Below are positions 50,789 through 59,494 of a DNA stretch of 64,000 bases, piece after piece. Each line of letters begins with the position of its first letter. The stretch's first letter is position 1. The notes under the pieces were generated by a model. The model was not told where the DNA came from, ran no database searches, and saw only the letters and a list, made by a program, of their open reading frames with translations. Made by a program: the position numbers and the translations under genes. Source of the stretch: Candidatus Woesearchaeota archaeon (GTDB taxonomy: Archaea > Nanobdellota > Nanobdellia > Woesearchaeales > ARS49); NCBI GenBank assembly GCA_003599055.1, contig QZIM01000018.1, forward strand, positions 1 to 64,000. Direction: 5' to 3'.

Positions 50789-51213
50789 CTTGCGTACTCC
50801 CTTCGCCGCGCATCTTCCGCTTCCGCATAGGTCAGCACTTCTGAATCAACCCGCTGCAAACACGCCGCATCCCCAAACAGCAAATACGTGAACTCGTGCA
50901 ACGGCTCCGTATTGCGCACCCTGCCAAGATAAACCCCGCACAGCCCGTCAACATCAAAAACACGATACCCCACCGCAATCCCAATCTCGCTCCCGTTCAT
51001 TCCCACCGCAGCACCCACTGACTTCCAATACACCGCGCGCGAAAAATCATCCGTTCGCGCGCCAATCTCATCATCAGTGAAGTCTTCCAAGCAGAGCAAT
51101 CGAACCCTGCCCCGCACCCGTTCACCACCCTCGTGCATTCGCGCCCAACGCGACGCGCCATCACCCGCCAACCTGCGCACATAATAGTCAACCCAGTCCA
51201 TACCCTCGCGCAT
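50728..51213 (-). CDS. hypothetical protein
   Basis: The 161 aa protein from ATG 51213 shows alternating helices and strands (SEIGIAVGYRVFDVDGLCGVYLGRV) and no signal peptide. No known domain. An alternative ATG at 51201 is possible. Codon use is similar to other minus-strand genes. Confidence 0.5.
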   Translation of the reverse strand: MREGMDWVDYYVRRLAGDGASRWARMHEGGERVRGRVRLLCLEDFTDDEIGARTDDFSRAVYWKSVGAAVGMNGSEIGIAVGYRVFDVDGLCGVYLGRVRNTEPLHEFTYLLFGDAACLQRVDSEVLTYAEAEDARRREYASQEVVDRLAYWSARLCSLLE

Positions 51214-51259
51214 TACGCATCGGAGCAGATAAAGATTCTTGTTCGATTTTAGGCACAAC

Positions 51260-51302
51260 TTATGCTTTTTATTAGCTTAAGTAATAGCTATTTTAAGCAT
51301 AA
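51260..51302. promoter_or_regulatory. palindromic operator-like site ahead of an HTH gene
   Basis: TTATGCTT (51260-51267) mirrors AAGCATAA (51295-51302), and inside it TAGCT (51273-51277) mirrors AGCTA (51286-51290). It ends 2-3 bp before a TATA box (TTTAAATAG, 51305-51313) serving the HTH gene at 51346. An activator site or autoregulatory operator is likely. Confidence 0.5.
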
Positions 51303-51345
51303 TCTTTAAATAGTATGAATAGCCCGCAGCATCCGAGAGTGTGTT

Positions 51346-51591
51346 GTGAGCAGAAAACATCGCAAAACCTACCGTGAGATACGCCAGTTAATACTGGACG
51401 CGTTCGATTCAGGTGAGCGCACGGTCAACGACATCGCCCAAACAACCGGCCTCACCTGGCGAACCGTCAACTTACACCTCATCTACCTTCTCGGCACGCA
51501 AAAAATCGAGCCCGTCTTTATCTCATCCTACGTCAAAATTTACCGCAAAAAAACAGAGCCGGCAAAAACCATCAGCGGAGGCAGACGATGA
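51346..51591 (+). CDS. small winged-helix/HTH regulator
   Basis: A GTG start gives 81 aa: TYREIRQLILDAFDSGERTVNDIAQTTGLTWRTVNLHLIYLLGTQ, a clear helix-turn-helix with a short wing. It sits at the head of the GT4-GH57-DUF5752-like-PfkB operon, and its stop overlaps the GT4 start by 4 bp, so it probably controls that operon. Confidence 0.75.
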   Translation: MSRKHRKTYREIRQLILDAFDSGERTVNDIAQTTGLTWRTVNLHLIYLLGTQKIEPVFISSYVKIYRKKTEPAKTISGGRR

Positions 51592-52811
51592 AAAAGCCAA
51601 AAGTGCTGATGCTCGGATGGGAATTCCCCCCGTACAAGTCCGGCGGCCTTGGCACTGCCTGCTACGACCTCACCAAAGGGCTTGCCAAACTCGGAACCCG
51701 CGTCACGTTCGTTATGCCCTTTGCGCCAACCGGAGCGCGCGCAGAATACGTGAACCTCCTTGGCGCGGCAAAACTGCTCAAGAATGTCAAAATCAAAACA
51801 ATAACGAGCACCCTTCGCGCGTACCACACCAGCACGACCTACGCCCAAACACTTGCCGAAACCCACGTCTCACTTACCGGAACGGCGGGCGCAGTCTACG
51901 GCAAAAACCTCTACGAAGAAGTCCAGCGCTACACGCACGTTGCGCAGGAACTCAAAAACCGCACATTTGACGTGATTCACGCGCACGACTGGATGACCTA
52001 CCCTGCAGGCCTTGCACTCAAGAAAAAAACAAAAAAACCGCTCATCGTCCACCTGCACGCAACCGAATTCGACCGAACTGCAGGAAACCCCGACCCGCGC
52101 ATCAGCCACATCGAATACGAAGGCCTTTGCGGGGCAGACCACATCATCACCAACTCACACTTCAGCAAGCAAAACATCCTCAAACACTACGCAATCCCCG
52201 AAAACAAAATCGAAGTCGTCCACTGGGGAATCGATGACGAGCACATCCCGTCCCCAACGGAAAAAACCCTGCCGCACCACAGCGTCCTCTTCCTTGGCAG
52301 AGTGACCGTCCAAAAGGGCCCTGATTACTTTGTTGAAGCGGCAAAACACGTCCTTGCATTTGAGCCAAACACCAAATTCATCGTCGTCGGCGACGGCGAT
52401 ATGCTGCCCCGCATCATCAACCGCACGTGCGAACTTGGCATAGCCGACAAGTTCATCTTCACCGGAGCACTCAAGGGCGCAGACGTTCACCGCGCATTCC
52501 AAAACGCAAGCGTCTACGTCATGCCCTCAGTTTCAGAGCCGTTCGGCCTTGTCGCCCTTGAAGCAATCAAGAACGGAACACCCGTCATCCTCAGCAAAAC
52601 CAGCGGCGTCTCCGAAGTTGTCAGCCACGCCCTCAAGGCAGACTTCTGGGACACCAAGAGCCTTGCCGAAAAAATCGTCTCCGTCTTACGCCACGCCCCC
52701 TTGCGCGAAGAACTCCGCAAGAACAGCCTTACCGAATCAAAACAATTCACCCTCATTGAGCCCGCACGCAAAGTCCTTGACGCGTACCGCAGATTAACGG
52801 GAAAACATTAA
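51588..52811 (+). CDS. GT4-family glycosyltransferase (glycogen/starch synthase-like)
   Basis: The 407 aa GT-B enzyme starts LMLGWEFPPYKSGGLGTAC with the KxGGL sugar-nucleotide loop of glycogen and sucrose synthases. It has HAHDWMTYPAGLAL, VLFLGRVTVQKGPDYFVEA and MPSVSEPFGLVALEAIKNG (EX7E). It probably builds or extends an alpha-glucan in the same operon as a GH57 enzyme. It is distinct from the GT3 synthase at 25448. Confidence 0.88.
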   Translation: MKKPKVLMLGWEFPPYKSGGLGTACYDLTKGLAKLGTRVTFVMPFAPTGARAEYVNLLGAAKLLKNVKIKTITSTLRAYHTSTTYAQTLAETHVSLTGTAGAVYGKNLYEEVQRYTHVAQELKNRTFDVIHAHDWMTYPAGLALKKKTKKPLIVHLHATEFDRTAGNPDPRISHIEYEGLCGADHIITNSHFSKQNILKHYAIPENKIEVVHWGIDDEHIPSPTEKTLPHHSVLFLGRVTVQKGPDYFVEAAKHVLAFEPNTKFIVVGDGDMLPRIINRTCELGIADKFIFTGALKGADVHRAFQNASVYVMPSVSEPFGLVALEAIKNGTPVILSKTSGVSEVVSHALKADFWDTKSLAEKIVSVLRHAPLREELRKNSLTESKQFTLIEPARKVLDAYRRLTGKH

Positions 52812-52854
52812 AAAGACACAAGCCTATGCACACACAAAAAAGGGGAGAATCGGA

Positions 52855-54072
52855 ATGACCAACATTTGTCTCTATTTTCAAGTCCACCAGCCATACCGCA
52901 TTAAACAGTACCCTTTGTTTGACATCGGCAAGCACGCACCGTACTTTGACGAACACAAAAATGCGGAAATCATGCGCAAAGTCGCACGCAAATGCTATGT
53001 GCCGACAACACAACTCCTCCTTGACCTCATCCACAAGCATCCCTCCTTTTGCTGCAGCTTTTCCATCACCGGAACCGCCCTTGAACAATTCGAAAAATAC
53101 AGCCCGGAAGTCCTCGAACAATTCGAAAAGCTTGCCGCAACCGGGCGCGTCGAGTTCCTCTCCGAAACCTACCACCACTCCCTTTCCTTCCTGTATGACG
53201 CAGAAGAATTCGACCATCAGATTGCCCTCCACAAAAAAGCAATGAAAATGCACTTCGGCGCAAAACCGACCGTGTTCCGCAACACGGAACTCATCTACCA
53301 CAACGCCCTTGCCGCGCATTTGGAAAAGGCAGGATATGCCGCAGTCCTTGCCGAAGGATGGGACGGATTCTTAGGCTGGCGCTCCCCTGACTACGTATAC
53401 AAAGCAGCAGGCACGAAAAACGTGAAGCTGCTCCTTAAGAACTACCGGCTCTCCGATGACATCGCATTCCGGTTCGGCAACAAAAGCTGGAACGGCTACC
53501 CCCTCACCGCAGACAAGTATGCAGGATGGATAGCCCCTGTTATGGGCGACAGCATCAACCTCTTTATGGACTTTGAAACCTTCGGAGAACACCAATGGGA
53601 AGACACCGGAATTTTTGAATTTATGAAACACCTTCCGTTCGCCCTTGACCGCCACAACATCGGATTTCACCTGCCAAGCGACGCTGCCTGCGCAGAGCCC
53701 AAGGACGAACTCGACATCCACCACCCCATCAGCTGGGCAGACACAGAGCGCGACACCAGCGCCTGGCTTGGCAACCAGATGCAAACCAGCGCCATTGCAA
53801 AACTCTACCGGCTCAAAAAAGACGTCCTTGCAACCAAGAATGCGCACATTATTGACTCCTGGAGAAAACTCACCACCTCCGACCACTTCTATTATATGTG
53901 CACCAAGTGGTTCTCCGACGGCGACGTGCACAAATACTTCAACCCCCACAATTCACCCTACGAAGCATACATCAGCTTCATGAACGTGATTTCCGACCTT
54001 GAAATCGCGGCCAAGAAAAAGAATCCCGGCATGTTCACCAAACTTGCAAAACTCCTTGAGGTGAGCGCATGA
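52855..54072 (+). CDS. GH57-family glycoside hydrolase (alpha-amylase-type)
   Basis: The 405 aa enzyme has the five GH57 regions: YFQVHQPYR, the GTALEQF segment, FRNTELIY with nucleophile E145, LFMDFETFGEHQ with acid/base D239, and a late helical region. GH57 members are amylases, glucanotransferases or branching enzymes; the short form fits alpha-amylase. It lacks a signal peptide, so it acts on internal glycogen. The next gene overlaps its stop by 4 bp. Confidence 0.88.
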   Translation: MTNICLYFQVHQPYRIKQYPLFDIGKHAPYFDEHKNAEIMRKVARKCYVPTTQLLLDLIHKHPSFCCSFSITGTALEQFEKYSPEVLEQFEKLAATGRVEFLSETYHHSLSFLYDAEEFDHQIALHKKAMKMHFGAKPTVFRNTELIYHNALAAHLEKAGYAAVLAEGWDGFLGWRSPDYVYKAAGTKNVKLLLKNYRLSDDIAFRFGNKSWNGYPLTADKYAGWIAPVMGDSINLFMDFETFGEHQWEDTGIFEFMKHLPFALDRHNIGFHLPSDAACAEPKDELDIHHPISWADTERDTSAWLGNQMQTSAIAKLYRLKKDVLATKNAHIIDSWRKLTTSDHFYYMCTKWFSDGDVHKYFNPHNSPYEAYISFMNVISDLEIAAKKKNPGMFTKLAKLLEVSA

Positions 54073-54413
54073 AAAAGAAAACAGGCAAAAAAACAACAAC
54101 CCAAAAACCGCGCGTGAACGTGACCGTCACAACCAAACTCCTCGGCAGGGCTCCCGAGACAAAAACGTTTGTTCTTCACGACGGGCGCAAAATAAAAAAC
54201 GTCCTTGAACTTGTTGACGAACTTGAAACCATGACTGAAGAAAACTTCCGCACATTCGTGAACGAAACGGAAAACCACTTCGCGAACTGGATAGAACACG
54301 TCTTTGACACCAAAGACCTCGCGGAAGAAATGCGCACAATCCACAACCGCATCGACACCCAGCGCGCAATCCTCAAAAAACTCGTCCGCGAGCTCGTCTC
54401 GGCAAAACAATGA
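54069..54413 (+). CDS. DUF5752-like protein
   Basis: The 114 aa protein has a basic N-terminal tail and one domain (about 34-106): FVLHDGRKIKNVLELVDEL, then NHFANWIEHVFDTKDLAEEM. The same pattern recurs in the next gene and at the end of the transketolase subunit at 62282. The call to DUF5752 is from memory of that family. It lies between a GH57 enzyme and another copy, so a role in glucan metabolism is likely. Confidence 0.65.
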   Translation: MKKKTGKKTTTQKPRVNVTVTTKLLGRAPETKTFVLHDGRKIKNVLELVDELETMTEENFRTFVNETENHFANWIEHVFDTKDLAEEMRTIHNRIDTQRAILKKLVRELVSAKQ

Positions 54414-54952
54414 ACATCAACATCAAGGCAAAACACCCATTCTGGCTCAAGGGAGGGAAACCGCTCCACACCCTGCGGGACCTGCACGACGAACTCAAAA
54501 TCATGCCCCGCGACATCTTTGACCATCACGTGAACGCGCACAAAAACGACTTTGCCGCCTGGACAAAACACAGCATCGGACACGAACGCCTTGCGCAAAA
54601 ACTCGAACAGGCAAAAAGCCCGCGCGAACACGAAATGCACCTCCGTGACGCCCTTTTCCCGCAGAACGAAAAAAATGCGCCTGAGCAAAAGAAAACACCC
54701 CCTCAACCAGCCATCATTCATTCTGAAAACAAAACCCCCCTCATTGTAAGCACGCCGCGACAAGTTCACGTGAGCAATGAGCGCAGCCGCCTGCGGCTCA
54801 CCCACGCACACGAACGCATCCACAGCGAAAACAAAACACGGCTTCACCTGCGCGAGCCGCACGAAAAACACCCAAGCACACTCCTTGCTGCAAGCTACGT
54901 TGCCCTTGGCATTGTTTCAGGATGCGCCCTTACCATCCTTTTCCTCCTATGA
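54410..54952 (+). CDS. DUF5752-like domain with C-terminal membrane anchor
   Basis: The 180 aa protein has the same domain at residues about 11-83 (FWLKGGKPLHTLRDLHDELK, then NDFAAWTKHSIGHERLAQKL). A Pro/His-rich linker with two IHSENKT repeats follows, then a C-terminal membrane helix (about 159-180, ending ALTILFLL). It could tether glucan enzymes to the membrane (inference). It overlaps genes on both sides by 4 bp. Confidence 0.62.
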   Translation: MNINIKAKHPFWLKGGKPLHTLRDLHDELKIMPRDIFDHHVNAHKNDFAAWTKHSIGHERLAQKLEQAKSPREHEMHLRDALFPQNEKNAPEQKKTPPQPAIIHSENKTPLIVSTPRQVHVSNERSRLRLTHAHERIHSENKTRLHLREPHEKHPSTLLAASYVALGIVSGCALTILFLL

Positions 54953-55914
54953 AATACGACGTTATTACACTCGGAAGCATCAGCACGGACATCTTTATGG
55001 TCACCCATAGCCCGCGCATTGAACTCATCCGCCTCCACGGCCACGAAGATTTGGGAATACCGGTCGGCGGAAAACTCCTCGTCGATGAAACGCACACCGC
55101 AATCGGAGGAGGAGGGGCAAACTGCGCCGTCAACTTCAGCACCCTTGGCTTTAAGACCGGCTATTTGGGCAAATGCGGAGCGGACGCGCGCGGCGACCAA
55201 TTGCTTGCAGAATTGAAACGCGAAAAGGTCGCATTCCTTGGACCTCGCGCAGGAGAGACCGGGCTCTCCTGCATCCTGTCCGGAATCAAGAATCGGACAA
55301 TTTTCTCCTATCGCGGAACCAACAATGACCTGCACGCACGCGAAGTCCCGTGGAAAAAACTGCGCGCGCGCTGGCTCTACCTCGGAAGCTTCCTTGGCGA
55401 GAGCTGGAAAACATCCCTTAAAATTGCAGACTATGCGCGGCAAAACAACACTCCCCTCAGCTGGAATCCCTCCATTTACCTGTGCGAAATGGGCGCAAAA
55501 AAACTGAAACCGGTCCTGGACGCGTGCAGCATATTGATTCTGAACAAAGAAGAGGCGCAGGCCCTTAGCGGAACCAAAAAAGAAACCGCATCCCTTTTGC
55601 GAGAACTGCACAAACTCGTCCCGCTTGTCGTGATTACAGACGGCCCAAACGGCGCCGACTCGTATGACGGCAAAGAACACTGGCACATCACGCCAAAAGA
55701 TGTTCCTGTTGTCGAGCCCACCGGCGCAGGAGACAGCTTTGCCTCAACGTTTGTTGCGGCACAACTCCTCGGCCTCGACGTTCCGACCTCACTACAATGG
55801 GGTGCAGCACAGGCAAACTCCGTCATCCGGCAGTTTGGGGCGACACACGACCTGCTGACCCGAAAAGAAATAGAAAAAGCGGCAAAAACATCAGGAACGC
55901 TCAGGCGCGTTTAG
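54949..55914 (+). CDS. PfkB-family carbohydrate kinase
   Basis: From ATG 54949 the product is 321 aa. It has VITLGSISTDIF, GGGGANCAVNFSTLGFKTGYLGKCGAD (PfkB signature 1) and PTGAGDSFASTFVAA (signature 2 with the catalytic Asp). It phosphorylates a sugar or nucleoside with ATP or ADP. It closes the glucan operon, so a hexose from glycogen breakdown is a reasonable substrate. Confidence 0.88.
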   Translation: MKYDVITLGSISTDIFMVTHSPRIELIRLHGHEDLGIPVGGKLLVDETHTAIGGGGANCAVNFSTLGFKTGYLGKCGADARGDQLLAELKREKVAFLGPRAGETGLSCILSGIKNRTIFSYRGTNNDLHAREVPWKKLRARWLYLGSFLGESWKTSLKIADYARQNNTPLSWNPSIYLCEMGAKKLKPVLDACSILILNKEEAQALSGTKKETASLLRELHKLVPLVVITDGPNGADSYDGKEHWHITPKDVPVVEPTGAGDSFASTFVAAQLLGLDVPTSLQWGAAQANSVIRQFGATHDLLTRKEIEKAAKTSGTLRRV

Positions 55915-56698
55915 TTAAATTATCAACAATTTGCCTTCGCAAACCGTCAATTTGCACCCGCGAAACTTCCCTTGCGCCATACAACAACTGCACGAGCTCC
56001 TCCGCAGGACGCCTGCCCTCCCGCCCGTGCGCGACCCGCAGATTGTCTATGATAAGCAAGTCACCTTGCTGCAGGACAAACGATTTCTCGCGCTCACTCA
56101 GGACGATGCCGTGCTTTCGGAAAAATGCACGCTCGTTCACCCTGCCGTCCTGAACATTACCATTTTCATCCTGATTGAACCACTCCGCAATCCGGTGCTC
56201 ACGCATATAGGACAACTCACTTTTTCCCGCCGCGGCATCGAGCAGTTGTCCTGCACACAAGATACGGCCGCTGTTATGGCCGTTCCAGCCCGCACCATAC
56301 TTTTTCACGTAATTGGTGAGCGCTTCCTCAACAGCACGCCCTGCAAGAAGACCGTCAATCGGAAGCAACCGGGTCTTCACCTCGCTTGCGGTTTCATTTT
56401 TTGGAATATGCAGGCAAAGAAGCGCGTGTACCCGTGTAGTTTCTTCAACCGGGATAACAGGCAGTCCCATCTCGAAATGGAGCGAGAGATGGCCCGTCTC
56501 AACCGCATCCTGACAGGACTTGTGCGGAACCCGCGCCACATTGTCAAGAGCAACACCTTGCCCAAACGGCCACGCAGTTCGCACTTCCTCCAAAAACAAA
56601 CCACACACTTCCTCTGCACCTGAAACATTCCTCAAAAGGACAAAACCGTCACGCAAAAAATCAGCCGGCGCAGATGTAGGGAAAATACTCCGCTGCAT
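55901..56698 (-). CDS. TauD/TfdA-type Fe(II)/2-oxoglutarate dioxygenase-like protein
   Basis: The 265 aa protein has LSLHFEMGLP (a possible HxE metal triad start) and the family end QQGDLLIIDNLRVAHGREGRR, with the distal His and the Arg that binds 2-oxoglutarate. It resembles clavaminate synthase or asparagine oxygenase members. Such enzymes need oxygen, unusual beside a fermentative gene set. A TTATTTAA box lies 26 nt upstream of the ATG. It overlaps the convergent PfkB gene by 14 bp. Confidence 0.72.
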   Translation of the reverse strand: MQRSIFPTSAPADFLRDGFVLLRNVSGAEEVCGLFLEEVRTAWPFGQGVALDNVARVPHKSCQDAVETGHLSLHFEMGLPVIPVEETTRVHALLCLHIPKNETASEVKTRLLPIDGLLAGRAVEEALTNYVKKYGAGWNGHNSGRILCAGQLLDAAAGKSELSYMREHRIAEWFNQDENGNVQDGRVNERAFFRKHGIVLSEREKSFVLQQGDLLIIDNLRVAHGREGRRPAEELVQLLYGAREVSRVQIDGLRRQIVDNLTKRA

Positions 56699-56740
56699 AG
56701 TTTTTGCGCAGTTCTTCCCGTTAAATAATTTGCCCTCAGG

Positions 56741-56749
56741 TTTAAATAC
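56741..56749 (+). promoter_or_regulatory. TATA box of the aldolase gene
   Basis: The TTTAAATAC box lies 34 nt before the aldolase ATG. This leaves a leader of roughly 10 nt containing an AGGGGA ribosome site. Confidence 0.5.
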
Positions 56750-56782
56750 TCCCTTGCATAAACACCCTCAAAAAGGGGAACC

Positions 56783-57694
56783 ATGCTCGTACCGCTTCAC
56801 AAAATACTTGCAAAAGCGCACAAAGAAAACTACGCAGTCGGCGCGTTCAATATCAACAATATGGAAATCTGCCAGGCAGTTGTCGGCGCCGCAGTCGCGG
56901 AAAAATCCCCAGTCATCCTGCAAACCAGCGAAGGTGCGCTGAAATACGCAGGAATTGACTATTTGAAAGCGCTTGCAACCGTTGCCGCGATGAATAAAGT
57001 GCCCGTCACACTCCACGTTGACCACGGGCGCGACCTTAACCTGATTCGTTCCTGCATTAAAGCAGGCTGGACCGGAATCATGTACGACGGGTCGCACTTG
57101 CCCCTTGATGAAAACATCAAAAACACAAAAAAAGTCGTGCAGTGGGCGCACAAAAAAGGCATCGGCGTTGAAGGAGAACTCGGCACCATCGGCGGCGCGG
57201 AAGAGCAAATCATCGCGCGCAAAATCATCTACACAGACCCCGACGCCGCGGCAGAGTTTGTGGAAAAGACCGGAGTTGACGCGCTTGCAATCGCGATTGG
57301 CACATCCCACGGCGCGTACAAATTCGAAGGAAGCGGACGCCTTGACATACACTTGCTCAAAACGATTAAGGACAAACTGAAGATGCCCATCGTCCTTCAC
57401 GGCGCAAGCGGGGTTCCCGCATCACTTGTCACCATGGCCGCGCGCTTTGGCGCGGAACTCGGAAAGCCCGAAGGAGTCCCCGACGACCAAATCGCACTTG
57501 CCGTCAAAAACGGCGTCAACAAAATCAACACGGACACTGACCTGCGACTCGCATTTGACGCGGCTGTCCGCAAAGTCATCAAGGAAAGGCCCGAAGAATT
57601 CGACCCGCGGCACATCCTTGGTCCCGCGCGCGACCTTATGCAGCACATCGTACAGCATCGAATGAAACTCTTTGGCAGTTCAGGAAAAGCTTAA
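56783..57694 (+). CDS. fba: class II fructose-bisphosphate aldolase
   Basis: The 303 aa zinc enzyme has AVGAFNINNMEICQAVV, VTLHVDHGRDLNLI (metal His and catalytic Asp), MYDGSHLPLDENI, EGELGTIGG, LAIAIGTSHGAYKF and VLHGASGVPASLV plus NKINTDTDLR. It splits fructose-1,6-bisphosphate. Archaea more often use class I or the FBP aldolase/phosphatase, so a class II enzyme suggests transfer. Confidence 0.93.
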   Translation: MLVPLHKILAKAHKENYAVGAFNINNMEICQAVVGAAVAEKSPVILQTSEGALKYAGIDYLKALATVAAMNKVPVTLHVDHGRDLNLIRSCIKAGWTGIMYDGSHLPLDENIKNTKKVVQWAHKKGIGVEGELGTIGGAEEQIIARKIIYTDPDAAAEFVEKTGVDALAIAIGTSHGAYKFEGSGRLDIHLLKTIKDKLKMPIVLHGASGVPASLVTMAARFGAELGKPEGVPDDQIALAVKNGVNKINTDTDLRLAFDAAVRKVIKERPEEFDPRHILGPARDLMQHIVQHRMKLFGSSGKA

Positions 57695-57698
57695 ATAG
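57691..57698 (+). promoter_or_regulatory. TATA box of vapBC
   Basis: The TTAAATAG box lies 21 nt before the antitoxin ATG and overlaps the aldolase stop codon (57692-57694). The mRNA should be leaderless. Confidence 0.5.
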
Positions 57699-57719
57699 TC
57701 ATTTACCACCTTTACCACT

Positions 57720-57950
57720 ATGACCACTCTTAAAACCATCAAAATCAGCGAAGAAAACTACAAATGGCTTGTCCGCTACGCAGGCAGGCTTCAGGAAAAA
57801 ACGGGCGAGCCCGTATCTCTTGACAAAGCGCTTTCCAAACTCCGCCCGCAGGACCTTCACGCATACGCAGGATTCTGGAAAGAGTACGACGATAAAAAGC
57901 TCAAACAAATACTGAAAAGAGGCTGGAAATGGGAAATCCCGTCATTTTAG
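57720..57950 (+). CDS. vapB: VapB-type antitoxin
   Basis: The 76 aa protein begins TTLKTIKISEENYKWLVRYAGRLQ, a ribbon-helix-like start seen in archaeal VapB antitoxins. Its C-terminal half (YAGFWKEYDDKKLKQILKRGW) would bind the toxin. The toxin gene overlaps its end by 22 bp, the classic TA arrangement. Confidence 0.75.
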   Translation: MTTLKTIKISEENYKWLVRYAGRLQEKTGEPVSLDKALSKLRPQDLHAYAGFWKEYDDKKLKQILKRGWKWEIPSF

Positions 57951-58324
57951 ACACGGACGTCATTATCGAATACATAAAGGGAAACGAGCAGGCCGTGCGA
58001 TTCATCACGGAAAACGAGGGCGACACTGTTTTTGGAACCACTGCAATCAACACATTTGAACTCTATCTTGGCGCACAACACTCCCCCTACAAAGACAAAC
58101 AACTCCCGAAACTTGATGAATTTATCAGCCAACTCCTCGTACTCCCCCTCACTCTCTCCGCATCAAAACGGGCGGCAAAAATCCAAGGGGAACTCCAAAG
58201 AAAAGGAAATTCCCTTGACTTCAAGGACCTTCTCATCGGTGCGCTTGCCATTGAAGAAGGATTTGCGCTCAAAACCAACAACAGAAAACATTTTGAGAGA
58301 ATCCCCGGACTCACCCTCATATGA
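57929..58324 (+). CDS. vapC: VapC-type PIN-domain toxin
   Basis: The 131 aa PIN ribonuclease has the acidic set: VILDTDVIIEYI (first Asp), INTFELYLGA (Glu), DFKDLLIGALAIEEG (Asp) and a late LKTNNRKHFERI. It likely cleaves tRNA or rRNA when free of VapB. The pair may guard against loss of the segment between fba and cutA. Confidence 0.88.
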   Translation: MGNPVILDTDVIIEYIKGNEQAVRFITENEGDTVFGTTAINTFELYLGAQHSPYKDKQLPKLDEFISQLLVLPLTLSASKRAAKIQGELQRKGNSLDFKDLLIGALAIEEGFALKTNNRKHFERIPGLTLI

Positions 58325-58635
58325 AACCCATCATCACGTACATCACCTGTAAAGACAGGAAAGAAGCAGACCGCATAGGCCGTGCGCTCGTCAAGGAAAA
58401 ACTGGCCAGTTGCGCAAACATCATTCCCGCAGCCGAATCAATCTACTTTTGGAACGGCAAAATTCAAAAAGACCGCGAAAGCATCATTCTTGCAAAAACA
58501 TTTGATGTTCAGTTCAGGGCACTTGAACAACGGGTCAAAACGCTGCACTCATACACTACCCCCTGCATCATCGCGCTTCCCGTGAGCTCCTCAAACAAAA
58601 AATACCTTGCGTGGAGCGCGGAGCAACTCTTATGA
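58321..58635 (+). CDS. cutA: CutA1 divalent-cation tolerance protein
   Basis: The 104 aa protein shows the CutA1 pattern: ITCKDRKEADRIGRALVKEKLASCANI, ESIYFWNGKIQKDRESIILAKT and HSYTTPCIIALPV. These form very stable trimers of unclear role in metal tolerance. It overlaps the vapC stop and the next gene. Confidence 0.93.
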   Translation: MKPIITYITCKDRKEADRIGRALVKEKLASCANIIPAAESIYFWNGKIQKDRESIILAKTFDVQFRALEQRVKTLHSYTTPCIIALPVSSSNKKYLAWSAEQLL

Positions 58636-59066
58636 GCTTTAGCAGAACTTTTGGCTTTGCCATCCATTCAAGCCTTATCGGCACCCTTATCGTCGCGCCC
58701 TCATTTATGCCCGCACCGCCCTATATGCTCCTTATTTTGGCCCTTGTCTCCGGCTTCTCCCTCATCGCATTTTTCGCACCCCACCGGCTTGAAGAACGAT
58801 ACGAAATCGTCAGCTTTGTATTCGTCCTTGCATCAGTCATCCAAATCATCCTTGGCGCCCTTGCCCAACTCGGACCATTCCTTCCCCGCAACATTATTCT
58901 GGAACTTGGCGTCTTGTTCCTTGGACTATTCACCCCGCTCTTTGCACTCTCGCGCATCACCGACGAGCCGCTCCCCTTCAAGCCACTCACGTGGAACCTT
59001 GCAAGCCTCGCCCTCTTTTACGCAATGGTCCAAGCAGCATACCTCATCACCGGAGGCATTGCATGA
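58632..59066 (+). CDS. membrane protein, unknown
   Basis: The 144 aa protein has about four hydrophobic helices (LLILALVSGFSLIAFFA, FVFVLASVIQIILGALAQ, LGVLFLGLFTPLFAL, LALFYAMVQAAYLI). No family recognised. It overlaps cutA and rpiB by 4 bp each, so it is part of that operon. Confidence 0.55.
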   Translation: MSFSRTFGFAIHSSLIGTLIVAPSFMPAPPYMLLILALVSGFSLIAFFAPHRLEERYEIVSFVFVLASVIQIILGALAQLGPFLPRNIILELGVLFLGLFTPLFALSRITDEPLPFKPLTWNLASLALFYAMVQAAYLITGGIA

Positions 59067-59494
59067 TTGTCCACCTCGGCGCGGACCACGCAGGATTCAC
59101 ACTCAAAGAATTTTTGAAGAAAAAACTGGCCAAAAAGGGATACACCGTTACCGACCACGGCGCGCACACACTTATCAAAACAGACGATTATCCCGACTAT
59201 GCGGCAAAAGTTGCCCGCGCAGTGCAAAAAAAAGGCACAGGGATTTTGATTTGCGGCTCGGCAGAAGGAATCTGCATCGCTGCAAACAAGTTCAAAAAAA
59301 TCAGGGCAACACCTGTTTGGACACTTGAAAACGCAAAGTTAAGCAGACAACACAACGACGCAAACATCCTTTGCCTCTCCGGCAGGCAACTCTCGACCAA
59401 AAAAGCCGAAAAAATCACGCTCACCTGGCTCACCACACCCTTTTCCGGTGCCAAAAGACATAAAAGGCGCATTGCCAAACTCAACACGCTATGA
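59063..59494 (+). CDS. rpiB: ribose-5-phosphate isomerase B
   Basis: From ATG 59063 the product is 143 aa. It has VHLGADHAGFTLKEFL, DYPDYAAKVARAV, and the active-site LICGSAEGICIAANKFK (the usual motif is CGTGIGMSI), plus RQHNDANILCLSGRQ. It interconverts ribose-5-phosphate and ribulose-5-phosphate, working with the Rpe and transketolase encoded just downstream. Confidence 0.9.
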   Translation: MIVHLGADHAGFTLKEFLKKKLAKKGYTVTDHGAHTLIKTDDYPDYAAKVARAVQKKGTGILICGSAEGICIAANKFKKIRATPVWTLENAKLSRQHNDANILCLSGRQLSTKKAEKITLTWLTTPFSGAKRHKRRIAKLNTL

